Source: UBA6107 sp964533735
GTDB lineage: Bacteria; Chloroflexota; Anaerolineae; Anaerolineales; Anaerolineaceae
Reading direction: 5' to 3'
DNA: 64,000 bases
NCBI GenBank assembly: GCA_964533735.1
Contig: CAZHMD010000012.1
Location: forward strand, 9,695 to 73,694
The translations under genes were made by a program, and so were the position numbers. How positions within the stretch are numbered: position 1 is the stretch's first letter; the number at the start of each line of letters is the position of its first letter. Of this stretch, positions 35,585-44,614 are shown one piece after another. Under the pieces are notes generated by a model that was not told where the DNA came from, did no database searches, and saw nothing but the letters and a program-made list of their open reading frames with translations.

Positions 35585-37264
35585 ATGCCCCCTGAACAAT
35601 TCATTACGGTGCTTGATGTGAGCGCCATGGATTACCCCACTCGCATCTGCGCGGCTGTCCTGCAGGGACTGCTCAACCGCACCGGCACGCGCGTCTTCCT
35701 CGATTATGGCATCTATGATGATCCGGCAGCCCGGCGCACCAACGAAATTTTCCTCGATGACGCTTTGTGGGTCTCCAAATACCGCGACCTGCTGGGCTAC
35801 CAGGACCGCCGCAACATGGCGTATTACCGCGAAACCCACAAGCTCCAATTCCAAAACGTCACCCTTGACCAGTTAATTACAGGTAACCTGGCTTCCCTGA
35901 ATGGCTACATCATCTGGGATACCGATTTTGACGACACCGCCAACATCGCTCTGATGTTATGCGCGCAGCAGGATATCCTTCCCGTCACACTAGAGATGGA
36001 ACCCTGGGCACAACAGCTCGGCCTCCACCGCATGGATGACCTGACCGGGTGCTGGCAGGACCGCGTGGAGTTGTACCAGTGGGCACATGAAAACCTTGCT
36101 CCCTTTTGCGCTCCGGGGAAAATGGCGAATATTGAGCCTGCCTGGCAGCGCCCTGAATTCGTGGATTATCTGGTGCAGAATAAGATTTTCATCACCAATC
36201 TCAACAGCGGCCGCAAGGGACTGGGCAGTACACTCCTTATGCTGCTGGCTTTCGGCCCTGCCTGGCTGCGCGAAGTGCTTTTCGCGTTCAGATTCGACGG
36301 TTTATTGCGCAAATTTGCTCTCGCCCTCATGGGTTGGCAGGACGCTGAGGTAGCCCTGTCCAACAGGATCCAGCGCTCGTTAAGATCAACTGCTTTCCCC
36401 ACCATCTTCGGCTGGCACACCCGCCGTGATGATGAACTCTCGTTCATGCTGCAGCTCTCCGCCAACGGCTTGCGCCTCGTCCCCTCCCACATTGCCGCCA
36501 ATTATTCGTTCCACAGCCGGGTCACACCCCTCGGTTTCACCCCTCACGCGCCGCCTCCTCCCCCTCACCTCGACCCCGATGGGATTTACCTCACCTTTAC
36601 CCTCTCCGATGGCGACCAGTTGATGATGATGAACACCACCGAATTGGGTAACTGGAACAGCCCCGCGCGCGGCAGTGTTCCTTTCAACTGGGAAGTCCAG
36701 CCCCTGCTGGTGGAACTGGCGCCCGCCCTGCTTGAACGCTACCAGCGCACCGCCAGCCCGCAGGACTGCCTCATCGCCGGCCCGTCCGGTGCGGGGTACG
36801 TGGTGCCTCCGCTCATGCCCAACCTGCCCGCCTACCTGCGCGAGAGTACCCGCATCTGCGGCCTCGCCGGGATAAATCTGGTCACGTCTTACGTGGCAGA
36901 CCCGCCTGGGCGCGTTCTGCGCCAGTTGGCACGCCATCACGGAAACCTCCTGGGCTATCTCTGCGGTTATGCCGTGGTTAACCGCTCCCCCATCACCCTG
37001 ATTGATGACATTCCCATCGTCGCCAACGTGTCCCCGCTGGTAAGCGAAATTCATCTCAATGCCGACGACCTGCTTGAAACGGTCAGGCAGCGCGTCCTCT
37101 CGCCGGGCAGCACGCCGCGCTTCATCGGTGTTCACCTCTTTGCCTATCGCACAACTATTGCCGATGTAGCGGGTTTTATCAGCAAATTGGAGTACCCCCA
37201 TCTTCACGTCGTCCGTGGAGACGAGTTCTTGACACTTGCACGAGAATCTATGAGGAGGATGTGA
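35585..37264 (+). CDS. GxGYxYP-type putative glycoside hydrolase
   Basis: 559 residues. The central sequence GPSGAGYVVPPLMP at about 397-410 matches the GxGYxYP signature loosely (Val for the second Tyr), and TFTLSDGDQLMMM near 338 is a second landmark of that family. No signal peptide is seen, so it may act on imported sugar or be exported another way. The sugar symporter gene begins 1 base after the stop, so the two are co-translated or nearly so; together they suggest uptake and breakdown of a glycoside. The promoter sits directly before the ATG with no leader. Confidence 0.72.
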   Translation: MPPEQFITVLDVSAMDYPTRICAAVLQGLLNRTGTRVFLDYGIYDDPAARRTNEIFLDDALWVSKYRDLLGYQDRRNMAYYRETHKLQFQNVTLDQLITGNLASLNGYIIWDTDFDDTANIALMLCAQQDILPVTLEMEPWAQQLGLHRMDDLTGCWQDRVELYQWAHENLAPFCAPGKMANIEPAWQRPEFVDYLVQNKIFITNLNSGRKGLGSTLLMLLAFGPAWLREVLFAFRFDGLLRKFALALMGWQDAEVALSNRIQRSLRSTAFPTIFGWHTRRDDELSFMLQLSANGLRLVPSHIAANYSFHSRVTPLGFTPHAPPPPPHLDPDGIYLTFTLSDGDQLMMMNTTELGNWNSPARGSVPFNWEVQPLLVELAPALLERYQRTASPQDCLIAGPSGAGYVVPPLMPNLPAYLRESTRICGLAGINLVTSYVADPPGRVLRQLARHHGNLLGYLCGYAVVNRSPITLIDDIPIVANVSPLVSEIHLNADDLLETVRQRVLSPGSTPRFIGVHLFAYRTTIADVAGFISKLEYPHLHVVRGDEFLTLARESMRRM

Positions 37265-37265
37265 A

Positions 37266-38627
37266 ATGGAAAATACATTGAAAGCCGCCAGGTTAAGCCT
37301 GGGGACCAAGTTTGCTTATGGCACAGCCGACCTGGGGATTGCCATGGTTACCGCTGCCATCCAGTTCGTGCTCTTCTTTTATTACAACAAAGTCCTGGGG
37401 ATGGATCCGGCGTTAATTGGCACGGCGCTGCTGGTCGGAAAATTCACCTGGGACGCCATCAACGACCCCCTCGTGGGCTACCTCTCTGACCGCACCCGTA
37501 CCCGCTGGGGGCGCCGCAAACCGTTCATGTTGTTTGGCGCCATCCCCTTTGGTCTCACGGTTTGGCTGTTGTTCTCGCTCCCCGCCGGGTTGACTGGCGC
37601 TGCTGCCTTCCTGGTCGTGCTGGGTTCCTTCCTGCTGGTGGATACCACCCAAACTTTGGTAAGCGTACCGTATTACGCCATGTCAGCGGAACTGACCTAT
37701 GATTACAACGAACGTACGTCGCTCATCTCCATCCGCATGATCTTCACTGTACTCGGCTACATCCTCGGCGCGGGCGCCACTTCCATGCTGGCAAACATGT
37801 TCATCGGAATGGGCGCCTCTGAACCGGCGGCTTACAGCTACACTGGAGCCATTTACGGTGTTGTGGCCATTTTCACGGTAATGGTCACTACCTTGTTTGT
37901 GAAGGAAAAACCCAATCCTGACCTGGTGCCTGCCACCATGCCGCCCTGGAAGCAGATCGTCCAGATCTTTAAGAATCGTCCATTTGTTCAATATATGATC
38001 ATGAGCACCATCATCAGCATCAGTTTCACCCTGCTTACCGGGCTGCTGACCTATTTTGTAACTTTTCAACTTGGCATGGGGGACCAGTTCTTCCTGGTCA
38101 TGCTGGTGATGCTCGGCACGGTCGGACTCTTCCTCATCCCCTGGCAGTTGGTTTCGAAGAAGCTCAATAAAGGTCCCGCTTATGCTCTCGGGCTCGGAAT
38201 TGCCTGTGTCGCTATCATTGGCGCGTTTTTCCTGCCCAATCACCCCACCCCCTTGATCTATGTGGTGGCATTCGTCGCCGGCGTGGGTTTCTCCGCGCAG
38301 TATGTCTTCCCGTGGAGCATGATCCCGGACGTGGTCGAGGTGGACCAGGCAAGAACCGGTGAACGCCACGAGGGCATCTATTTTGGCGCTAACTCGCTGC
38401 TGGGCAAGATCTCAGGCGGTGTTGGGGCGTTCGTTATGGGCTGGGCGTTAAAGCTCTACGGCTTCAATGCAGATGCGGCCGTCCAGACGACCCACACACT
38501 CTTTGGCATCCGTTTCTTCTTCGCCATCGTGCCGGTCATCGCCTTCCTCATCGCGCTGCCGCTGCTCATCTGGTACCCCATCACCCGCAAGAAACATGCT
38601 GAACTCACCGGACAGAAAATCGATTAA
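37266..38627 (+). CDS. GPH-family sugar:cation symporter (MFS)
   Basis: 453 residues, about 12 membrane helices. The early YGTADLGIAMVTAAIQFVLFF and DAINDPLVGYLSDRTRTRWGRRKPF segments are the glycoside-pentoside-hexuronide (MelB-like) signature, including the Asp residues that bind cation and sugar. The ribosome site GAGGA overlaps the end of the upstream glycosidase gene. The transported sugar is unknown. Confidence 0.88.
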   Translation: MENTLKAARLSLGTKFAYGTADLGIAMVTAAIQFVLFFYYNKVLGMDPALIGTALLVGKFTWDAINDPLVGYLSDRTRTRWGRRKPFMLFGAIPFGLTVWLLFSLPAGLTGAAAFLVVLGSFLLVDTTQTLVSVPYYAMSAELTYDYNERTSLISIRMIFTVLGYILGAGATSMLANMFIGMGASEPAAYSYTGAIYGVVAIFTVMVTTLFVKEKPNPDLVPATMPPWKQIVQIFKNRPFVQYMIMSTIISISFTLLTGLLTYFVTFQLGMGDQFFLVMLVMLGTVGLFLIPWQLVSKKLNKGPAYALGLGIACVAIIGAFFLPNHPTPLIYVVAFVAGVGFSAQYVFPWSMIPDVVEVDQARTGERHEGIYFGANSLLGKISGGVGAFVMGWALKLYGFNADAAVQTTHTLFGIRFFFAIVPVIAFLIALPLLIWYPITRKKHAELTGQKID

Positions 38628-38633
38628 ACCAAA

Positions 38634-38657
38634 ACCGGGTCTGATGCCAGACCCGGT
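38634..38657 (+). terminator. Hairpin terminator after the symporter gene
   Basis: ACCGGGTCTG pairs with CAGACCCGGT around ATGC. The following AATTATTTG is a weak T-run. The minus-strand DUF998 gene ends shortly after. Confidence 0.65.
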
Positions 38658-38690
38658 AATTATTTGCCGAAGCTTTTCCGTTTGTGATTA

Positions 38691-39359
38691 TTAAAGCATC
38701 GAAAAAACGCCGGCCATCACGAACCACGCAATGGTGGTAAAGAAGATGCTCCATTCAAGTACGGCCGAACGCCACACGCGCGGTCGTTCGGGCTGCTCTT
38801 GCGGGTCGAGGATGTAATTGGGGTTCTCGTCTTTATCCATTTTGGAGCGCACGGTGAACAGGAACGCGCTGTAACTTGCCAGGGCTAATAATCCCACGAT
38901 GTTCAATCCCAGTGGGATCAGCCTTTGCTCGCCGGATTGGGTGAAGATGGCAATGGTATAAAAAAGCACGGTCAGCAGGCCGCTGCGGAAGAAGGTCATG
39001 GCTGCACGGCGGTGAGGGGTGAGCCGTTCCATGGGGAATACCCCCACCAGGCTCGCGCAAATGGCGGCGATGATCCCGAATGCCGTCCCCAGCCACCCCC
39101 ATACGGACCCCAGCCGCAGCCCCAGCCCGATCATCAGCGGGAGGAAAAGCATGCCGCCGAGGATCATCCCGGTGTTGAATGTCCACGCCAGCCGCGAAAC
39201 GCCCACCTCGCCCAGCTCGGAAATGAAATGATTGCGAATCTTATAACGCCCGCCGTCCCTGCCGCGGTATGCAAAGCCAGCCGCCAGGCTGCCCGCCAGG
39301 ATGAAGAGTGTGCCAACCCAGGTCAAATAAGGGTACACTTGCAGTATGAAGGCTTTCAT
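38691..39359 (-). CDS. DUF998-type membrane protein
   Basis: 222 residues with six or seven hydrophobic segments. The NHFISELGEVGVSR stretch after the first helix (about 42-56) matches the conserved Asn-x3-SE-LG region of DUF998 proteins. The function of the family is unknown. It is transcribed away from the methyltransferase gene across a short gap. Confidence 0.7.
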   Translation of the reverse strand: MKAFILQVYPYLTWVGTLFILAGSLAAGFAYRGRDGGRYKIRNHFISELGEVGVSRLAWTFNTGMILGGMLFLPLMIGLGLRLGSVWGWLGTAFGIIAAICASLVGVFPMERLTPHRRAAMTFFRSGLLTVLFYTIAIFTQSGEQRLIPLGLNIVGLLALASYSAFLFTVRSKMDKDENPNYILDPQEQPERPRVWRSAVLEWSIFFTTIAWFVMAGVFSML

Positions 39360-39442
39360 GCAGACACTATCCTTTTTATACCCAACCCGTAATGAAAATT
39401 TTACCCCTCACCAGGGATTATACGCCAGTGGAAGGAACCGCA

Positions 39443-40216
39443 ATGTACAATAAATTTTCGCAGGATTATGACCGCTTCGTTAACTGGCACAACCGCCTGG
39501 CATTTGAATTACCCTTCCTTCTCGCGCAAATAGGCAGTGTTACCCCGCAGCCGGGTGTGCCTCTCCGCGTGCTGGATGCCGCCTGCGGCACCGGGCAGCA
39601 CGTTATCGCCCTCGCCAAAAAGGGATTGGACGTCACCGGGGCTGACTTGAGCATTGAGATGATCACCGTCGCCCGAGCCAATGCCAGCACCGCGGGTCTT
39701 GACCTGCGCTTCGAGCCGGTTGGGTTTGGCAGTCTTTCGCATACATTTGGTGCCGGATCCTTCAGTACCCTTCTCTGCCTGGGGAACTCTCTGCCCCACC
39801 TGCTCACTCCCGCCGACCTCGCGCATGCCTTGCAGGATTTTGCCAACTGCCTCACCCCGGGCGGCATCCTCATCCTCCAGAACCGCAACTTTGACGCCGT
39901 CCTCTCCTCCCTCAGCCGCTGGATGGAACCCGAAACCCACGTTGAAGGTGACCGCGAATGGCTATTCCAGCGCTTTTATGATTTCGAAGCTGATGACCTC
40001 ATCCGCTTCAACATCGTCACCCTCACCCGCCAGGCTGGTAAAGATTGGCAGTCCACCGTCACCGCCACGCACCTGCGCCCGCAGAAACAACAGGAGCTCG
40101 CCGAAGCTCTCGCTGCCGCTGGTTTCACCGCTATCCAATCCTACGGCAGCCTCTCCGGGGATGCCTTTGTTCCCTTAAGCAGCGGCAACCTGGTGCTCAC
40201 CGCCACCAAAGCCTGA
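39443..40216 (+). CDS. Class I SAM-dependent methyltransferase
   Basis: 257 residues from the chosen start. Motif I is VLDAACGTGQHVIALAKKG, followed by the acidic VTGADLS end of strand 2 and LCLGNSLPHL at motif IV, like glycine/sarcosine N-methyltransferase relatives. The frame opens at 39392, but GGAAGGA lies 7 bases before the ATG at 39443 and the protein then begins MYNKFSQDYDRFVNW, normal for the family. The substrate is unknown. Confidence 0.83.
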   Translation: MYNKFSQDYDRFVNWHNRLAFELPFLLAQIGSVTPQPGVPLRVLDAACGTGQHVIALAKKGLDVTGADLSIEMITVARANASTAGLDLRFEPVGFGSLSHTFGAGSFSTLLCLGNSLPHLLTPADLAHALQDFANCLTPGGILILQNRNFDAVLSSLSRWMEPETHVEGDREWLFQRFYDFEADDLIRFNIVTLTRQAGKDWQSTVTATHLRPQKQQELAEALAAAGFTAIQSYGSLSGDAFVPLSSGNLVLTATKA

Positions 40217-40223
40217 TTCCTTT

Positions 40224-40251
40224 TTGCACTTCCTGCAATACGATGCATAAT
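40224..40251 (+). promoter_or_regulatory. Candidate promoter for the 40279 gene
   Basis: TTGCAC (40224-40229), 16-base spacer, CATAAT (40246-40251), 27 bases before the ATG. Confidence 0.45.
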
Positions 40252-40278
40252 TAGGTCATCCTTTAATGAGGAGCCATT

Positions 40279-41391
40279 ATGCACATCGTCCAGGTGACCA
40301 CCCCGCAGCAGCTGCAGGATTTCATCGACCTGCCTTACCAGCTTTACCGCCATGACCCGGTGTGGGTGCCGCCCTTGCGTTCAGAGCAGCAAGCCCAATT
40401 TATACCCTCGAAAAATCCCATGCTCAACCACTGCACTTATGCGCTCTTCCTCGCCGTGGAATCCGGGCAGTGTGTCGGCAGGATCTCCGCTTTTATCGAT
40501 CACCTCGCGCTCGACCACTGGAAGCAGCCTATCGGACTCTTCGGTTCCTTTGAATGCGTGGAGGATATCGCGGTTGCCGCCGGGCTCCTTAACGCCGCCC
40601 GTGATTGGCTGCGCGCCAAAGGCATGACCAGCATGCGCGGTCCGTGGAGTTTTGCCTCGCAGGAATGGGGGCTGGTGGTGGAAGGCTTCACCCCCTCCCC
40701 GGTCATCCTCGCGCCTTACAACCCTCCTTACTACAACGACTACCTCGACCATTTTGGTCTCGCTAAAGCCAAAGACCTGCTTGTGTATGTCATCAACGCC
40801 CGCGAGGGCTACCAGATACCCCCCCGCATCCTCGAACTCACCAGCAAGGTGGCAAAGCGCTACAACGTGCGTGTGCGCCCGGTGAACATGCGTAATCTCG
40901 AAAATGATGTCGTCACCATCCTCAATTTAGCCAATGAGTCCATTTCAGACAACTGGGGTTTTTATCCGGTCACCGAAGAGGAAGCGCGCGCGCTGGCCCA
41001 CGACCTGCGCCGGATTATCAACCCCAGGGCTGTCCTCATCGCCGAAACTGCCGAGGGCAAGCCGATTGGATTCGCCATGACCCTGCCGGATGTCAATATC
41101 ATCCTCAAGGGATTGAATGGTTCACTGCTGCCATTCGGCTGGCTCAAGATGCTCATGCAGCTTCCCAGCCTTAACCACTACCGCATGTGGGCGCTCGGCG
41201 TCATCCCCGAGTACCAGGGCAAAGCCATCGACACCCTGCTCTACCGCGCTACCTACGAAGCTATCTTTACCGATAAGCTCCGCCTGGAGATCAATTATGT
41301 GCTGGAAGACAACGACCGCATGAACAACGCCCTCATGAAACTGGGCGTCAAACCCCTGCGTCGCTACCGCGTTTACGAGATGCCCATTTGA
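40279..41391 (+). CDS. GNAT-like acetyltransferase, large two-domain type
   Basis: 370 residues. It resembles the long GNAT-related proteins often labelled hypothetical. The N-terminal half has LPYQLYRHDPVWVPPLRSEQ and GRISAFIDH, the C-terminal half has ALGVIPEYQGKAIDTLLYRATYEA, which carries an acetyl-CoA-loop-like stretch (Gln/Gly). The substrate is unknown. GAGGAG lies before the ATG. A strong terminator follows. Confidence 0.72.
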   Translation: MHIVQVTTPQQLQDFIDLPYQLYRHDPVWVPPLRSEQQAQFIPSKNPMLNHCTYALFLAVESGQCVGRISAFIDHLALDHWKQPIGLFGSFECVEDIAVAAGLLNAARDWLRAKGMTSMRGPWSFASQEWGLVVEGFTPSPVILAPYNPPYYNDYLDHFGLAKAKDLLVYVINAREGYQIPPRILELTSKVAKRYNVRVRPVNMRNLENDVVTILNLANESISDNWGFYPVTEEEARALAHDLRRIINPRAVLIAETAEGKPIGFAMTLPDVNIILKGLNGSLLPFGWLKMLMQLPSLNHYRMWALGVIPEYQGKAIDTLLYRATYEAIFTDKLRLEINYVLEDNDRMNNALMKLGVKPLRRYRVYEMPI

Positions 41392-41409
41392 TCGTTGGCT
41401 CGCGAAAAT

Positions 41410-41440
41410 AAAACAACCCTGAGCGCATCAGGGTTGTTTT
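41410..41440. terminator. Bidirectional intrinsic terminator
   Basis: AAAACAACCCTGA pairs with TCAGGGTTGTTTT around a 5-base loop, between convergent genes; T-runs exist on both strands. Confidence 0.92.
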
Positions 41441-41457
41441 GATATCCGTATTATTTT

Positions 41458-42336
41458 TTACTTGTGTTCGCCCAGCGAATTGACTTTGCCGAACCCCGTC
41501 ATGGTCTGGGTAATCCTTGGAGCCCCGTAGTAATTCACATCGCCGCTGCCGGTGATGGTGATATCCAGGTTTTCCTTTGCCCATACCGTGGCTTTGCCGA
41601 ATCCGGTGATCTTCACCGCCGCGTCCTCAGATTCCAGGTCATCCGCATTGTAATTGCCGGAGCCGGTGAGCATCACATCCTGGTCAACGGTTGTCCCGCT
41701 CAGGTTGGCGTCTCCGAACCCGCTGATCTTTACCGCCAGGCTGACAGCCTCGATCTGCTCCACATTGATATCACCCGAGCCGGTGATCTCAAGAGTTGGT
41801 TTGTCCGCGGTGATCGTCTGCGCTTCAAAATCACCGAACCCTGAAATGCGCACCAGCAGCGTCTCGCTCTCCAGGCTGCCCAGTCTGATGTCACCTGAGC
41901 CGTGCAGCTTGACCTCGAGATCCTCGCCGGTCAATCCTTCGGAGTCAATATTGCCAAATCCGGATAACACGACACTGGATACATTTTTCAACACCAGCTT
42001 GTACTCGATCGTCCGCGATGGGTCAAGCGAGAGGTTGGGTTTCATGCCAATGACGAGGGTGTCATTTTCCATCTCACTGGTGATGTACTGCATCAGGTTA
42101 TCGTCGGCGGTGATCGTCAAAGACTCTTCATCACCTTGCACGATTTCAAGATTTCCAATTCCGCGCAGGTCAACCCGCTCAAAATTGCTCACATCCCTTC
42201 TCTCAGTAACAACCTCACCCGAACCGCTGATGGTTTTAGTGGTTACCGGGTTATAAAAGCCGTTTGGGATGCAGGCTGTCAGGCTTAAGCCTAAAACTGC
42301 CACAACTGTAAAAATCACTGCCAATTTCTTAAACAT
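41458..42336 (-). CDS. GIN-domain (DUF2807) lipoprotein with alternating GSG/GFG repeats
   Basis: 292 residues. Signal peptide MFKKLAVIFTVVAVLGLSL with lipobox LTAC. The rest is the DUF2807 'putative auto-transporter adhesin head' beta-helix. From about residue 130 each coil carries ISGFG or ITGSG, alternating regularly to the end (GFGDFEA, GSGDINV, GFGDANL, GSGNYNA, GFGKATV, GSGDVNY, GFGKVNS). AGGAGA sits 5 bases before the ATG at 42336; the frame opens earlier at 42402. Ligand or role unknown; surface-exposed. Confidence 0.88.
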   Translation of the reverse strand: MFKKLAVIFTVVAVLGLSLTACIPNGFYNPVTTKTISGSGEVVTERRDVSNFERVDLRGIGNLEIVQGDEESLTITADDNLMQYITSEMENDTLVIGMKPNLSLDPSRTIEYKLVLKNVSSVVLSGFGNIDSEGLTGEDLEVKLHGSGDIRLGSLESETLLVRISGFGDFEAQTITADKPTLEITGSGDINVEQIEAVSLAVKISGFGDANLSGTTVDQDVMLTGSGNYNADDLESEDAAVKITGFGKATVWAKENLDITITGSGDVNYYGAPRITQTMTGFGKVNSLGEHK

Positions 42337-42435
42337 AGCGTTCTCCTTGAATATCTGCCAATTGATACACAATATACGCAGGGAGAATCGAAAATGTTGC
42401 ATAAAAATCTAATCCCGGCTTTACACCGGACAGGC

Positions 42436-43602
42436 TTAACTCGCGGAGATGTAATACGAGTTTGGCTGCGGACCGCGTTCCTGCACCGGCAGCACATCCA
42501 CCAGCTCGTACTCCTGGCTGCCCAGCCCCAGCTTTTCGGCGTAGCGCACCACGATGTAGGGATCCTTGTAGATGCCGTGCAACTGCGCGAAGGGATGTCC
42601 GCCGTTATTCTGCGCCTCCATCGAAGTCGGCAGGTTCTCGACCAGCAGCGGCAGCCCGGCGGTCTTATCCAGCACCGCTTTATCCAGCGCCACGATGTCA
42701 TCCGAGCCGAAGATGCCTTCGTCGTTCAGGATCGGCATGCTGGTGAAGCCGAAACAATCGCACACCGGCGTCATGTGCGTCGCCAGCGCCAGGTGAACCG
42801 CCTTGCTCTTCTCAAACGTCGAGAGCACCACCGCGGTGGAAACCGCCATGGCTTCCTGGAAACTGGCAAAGTTGACCGGCTCGATCTTCAGGCTGCCCGC
42901 CGGCGCCGCCTGCTGGCAGCGCATGCACTGGTTGCATGGCTCAAAATGCACGTGCAGCTCATCCGGGTCATGTTTGTCAAAGACGATCGCGCGCACCGGG
43001 CAGGAATCCACGATCTGCTGCATCACAGCTTTATCCGGGCGGTTTTCCTTGAACCAGTATTTGTCAAAATGGAAGGTGTCATGCAGTTGACCGCGCGTTT
43101 TCCCGACCATGCAGCCGAGCGCCAGGTTCTTGAACGCCGCGCCGAACGCGCTGGCCGGGTGCCCCTTCACATGCGCAAAATTCACCAGGAAGGAGGCTTC
43201 TTCCACCATCCCCGCCACCCGCCAGGTCTTGATGTTCTTGTATTCCCAATCGTGTTCCTTAAAGTACCCATTCCGGGGACCCGCCGCCGGGTAAACCGGG
43301 CAGCCGAGAACTTCATTGGTGTAACCGCGCGTTTCGCAGCCCGCCACATCCCAGTCCACATCTACGATGAAGGGTTTGCCCCCGCCGTCCTTGATGGCTT
43401 GCACCACCTTGCGCACGAATATCGGATGCACCACCGAGTAGCCGATGTCGTTGCCCACGTGCAGCTTGAGGCATACCGACTCGCCCTTCACGCGATCGCG
43501 CAGCTGCAGCTTCTCGAGGATCAGGTCGAGCTTTGCCGGCAGCGTTTCGCTTGCTTCCAGCCTGGATTGACGTGGGGAACCGTAATACACTGTAGAAGTC
43601 AT
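42436..43602 (-). CDS. DUF362 protein with Cys-rich cluster motif
   Basis: 388 residues of the DUF362 family (VCLKLHVGNDIGYSVVHPIFVRKVV, then VNFAHVKGHPASAFGAAFKNLALGC). Near residue 218 it has EPCNQCMRCQQAAP, part of a 4Fe-4S ferredoxin-type motif. Only this one CxxCxxC run plus scattered cysteines (SCPVRAI) is seen, fitting one cluster. The function of the family is not established. It is transcribed away from the GNAT gene at 43671. Confidence 0.82.
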   Translation of the reverse strand: MTSTVYYGSPRQSRLEASETLPAKLDLILEKLQLRDRVKGESVCLKLHVGNDIGYSVVHPIFVRKVVQAIKDGGGKPFIVDVDWDVAGCETRGYTNEVLGCPVYPAAGPRNGYFKEHDWEYKNIKTWRVAGMVEEASFLVNFAHVKGHPASAFGAAFKNLALGCMVGKTRGQLHDTFHFDKYWFKENRPDKAVMQQIVDSCPVRAIVFDKHDPDELHVHFEPCNQCMRCQQAAPAGSLKIEPVNFASFQEAMAVSTAVVLSTFEKSKAVHLALATHMTPVCDCFGFTSMPILNDEGIFGSDDIVALDKAVLDKTAGLPLLVENLPTSMEAQNNGGHPFAQLHGIYKDPYIVVRYAEKLGLGSQEYELVDVLPVQERGPQPNSYYISAS

Positions 43603-43670
43603 GGGACACCTTTATTGTGAATAATGAGATAATAGGATTTGATTATATCAAACCGTTCCTGGAGCACCTT

Positions 43671-44189
43671 ATGGAAACCATATACGCCCTGCGTCTCGCC
43701 CTCGTCCCCCTCACCCTCGAGCAGTTAAAGCTTGGCCTGGTGTCGCTCAACGACCTCTCCGCCAGCGTGGGCGTCCCCATCGTCAGCAGCCTGTTGGATG
43801 GCGTGGTTAAGCGCGCCGTGAAGATGAAGATCGAAAAGATGGGCAAGGTGCCCCCCGCCCAGCACCCCTGGTTCACCTACTGGTTGGTCGTGCTCAATGA
43901 AGAAAACACCGCTGCCGGCATGGTGGGCTTCAAGGGCATCCCCAATGAGCAGGGTGAGGTGGAGATCGGCTACGGCATTGACCCTGTTTTCCAGCGGCGG
44001 GGCTACATGAGTGAAGCCGTTACGGCGCTCATCGATTGGGCATTCACCCACCCTGAATGCAAAGCCATCACCGCCACCGCCGTGCTATTGGATAACCTCG
44101 CCTCGCAAAAAGTGCTCCTCAAGAACGGCTTCGTCGAAACCGGGCAGGACGAAAAAGGGATTTCCTTCAGGCTGGAAAAACCTGTTTAA
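43671..44189 (+). CDS. GNAT N-acetyltransferase (RimJ-like)
   Basis: 172 residues. Typical GNAT features: GMVGFKGIPNEQGEVEIGYGIDPVFQRRGYMSEA gives strand 4 and the acetyl-CoA loop (Gln-Arg-Arg-Gly-Tyr), and NLASQKVLLKNGF is the conserved C-terminal Asn...Ser...Leu...GF motif. GGAG sits 6 bases before the ATG at 43671; an earlier in-frame ATG at 43617 lacks a ribosome site. The last 85 bases are repeated downstream as broken copies. Confidence 0.85.
   Translation: METIYALRLALVPLTLEQLKLGLVSLNDLSASVGVPIVSSLLDGVVKRAVKMKIEKMGKVPPAQHPWFTYWLVVLNEENTAAGMVGFKGIPNEQGEVEIGYGIDPVFQRRGYMSEAVTALIDWAFTHPECKAITATAVLLDNLASQKVLLKNGFVETGQDEKGISFRLEKPV
44092..44176 (+). repeat. GNAT 3'-end repeat, copy A (in the intact gene)
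   Basis: From ATAACCTCGCC near the gene end. The same stretch recurs at 44423-44454 (32 bases) and 44583-44668 (about 86 bases, a few changes), outside any gene. Confidence 0.9.
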
Positions 44190-44225
44190 CTTTAATCACC
44201 CAAACCGATGCAAGTTCTCCATTGA

Positions 44226-44249
44226 TTTTCAAGACAGCATTTACATACT
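44226..44249 (+). repeat. ATTTTCAAGACAG repeat, copy 1
   Basis: ATTTTCAAGACAGCAT followed by TTACAT. Related copies at 44718-44741 and 46135-46158. Unknown element. Confidence 0.6.
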
Positions 44250-44277
44250 TACTATTCTTTTGCTATTATTCCAACCC

Positions 44278-44300
44278 GTAGGGTGGGTTGGAAACCCACC
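44278..44300 (+). repeat. REP-like hairpin (variant)
   Basis: GTAG (44278-44281) then GGTGGGTT paired with AACCCACC around GGA. Same plan as the three GGTGCGG REPs nearby but with a different stem. Confidence 0.65.
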
Positions 44301-44348
44301 AAAAAGGTACATCATCCTCATCCCAGGTCGTATCCCCGGGTCCAGCTG

Positions 44349-44454
44349 CTGAATTCGCCCCTCTTCACCGCCATTCCAAGCGATGTCGTAAATACCCTTT
44401 TCACATACCAATGTGTTACTGCATAACCTCGCCTCGCAAAAAGTGCTCCTCAAG
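44349..44454 (+). repeat. Chimeric 106-base repeat, first copy
   Basis: Left part (44349-44422) matches the 3' end of a RAYT gene on the minus strand; right part (44423-44454) matches the GNAT 3' end. The same 106 bases recur at 44509-44614 with one visible difference. No intact gene is present in the 563-base stretch 44190-44752 that holds these scraps. Confidence 0.88.
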
Positions 44455-44460
44455 CAGCGC

Positions 44461-44483
44461 GTAGGGTGCGGCCGTGCCGCACC
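44461..44483 (+). repeat. REP element next to the degraded RAYT end
   Basis: GTAG (44461-44464), stem GGTGCGGC and GCCGCACC, 3-base loop CGT. Confidence 0.85.
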
Positions 44484-44489
44484 ATTTTT

Positions 44490-44571
44490 GTTATTCCCAC
44501 AACAACCGCTGAATTCGCCCCTCTTCACCGCCATTCCAAGCGATGTCGTAAATACCCTTTTCACATACCAA
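44490..44571 (-). pseudogene. RAYT transposase 3'-end remnant
   Basis: On the minus strand the last 23 codons read EKGIYDIAWNGGEEGRIQR then LLWE and a stop, nearly the same as the end of the intact RAYT (EEGIYDIDWNGGEEGRIQR, then WLWE). Nothing of the catalytic part remains. The REP at 44461 lies just after its stop, as in the intact copy. Confidence 0.85.
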
Positions 44572-44614
44572 CGTGTTACTGCATAACCTCGCCTCGCAAA
44601 AAGTGCTCCTCAAG
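44509..44614 (+). repeat. Chimeric 106-base repeat, second copy
   Basis: Direct repeat of 44349-44454 at an offset of 160 bases. The GNAT-derived part continues to 44668, further than in the first copy. Confidence 0.88.

Noticed and set aside
42394..43620. Long plus-strand open frame (408 codons) opposite the DUF362 gene
   Set aside because: It is rich in His/Arg/Gln with no family features, and lies exactly antisense to a gene with clear family motifs and cysteines.
44241..44564. Minus-strand 107-codon frame in the repeat scraps
   Set aside because: It runs across a REP hairpin and two broken gene ends; only the GIYDIAWNGGEEGRIQ part is a real remnant.
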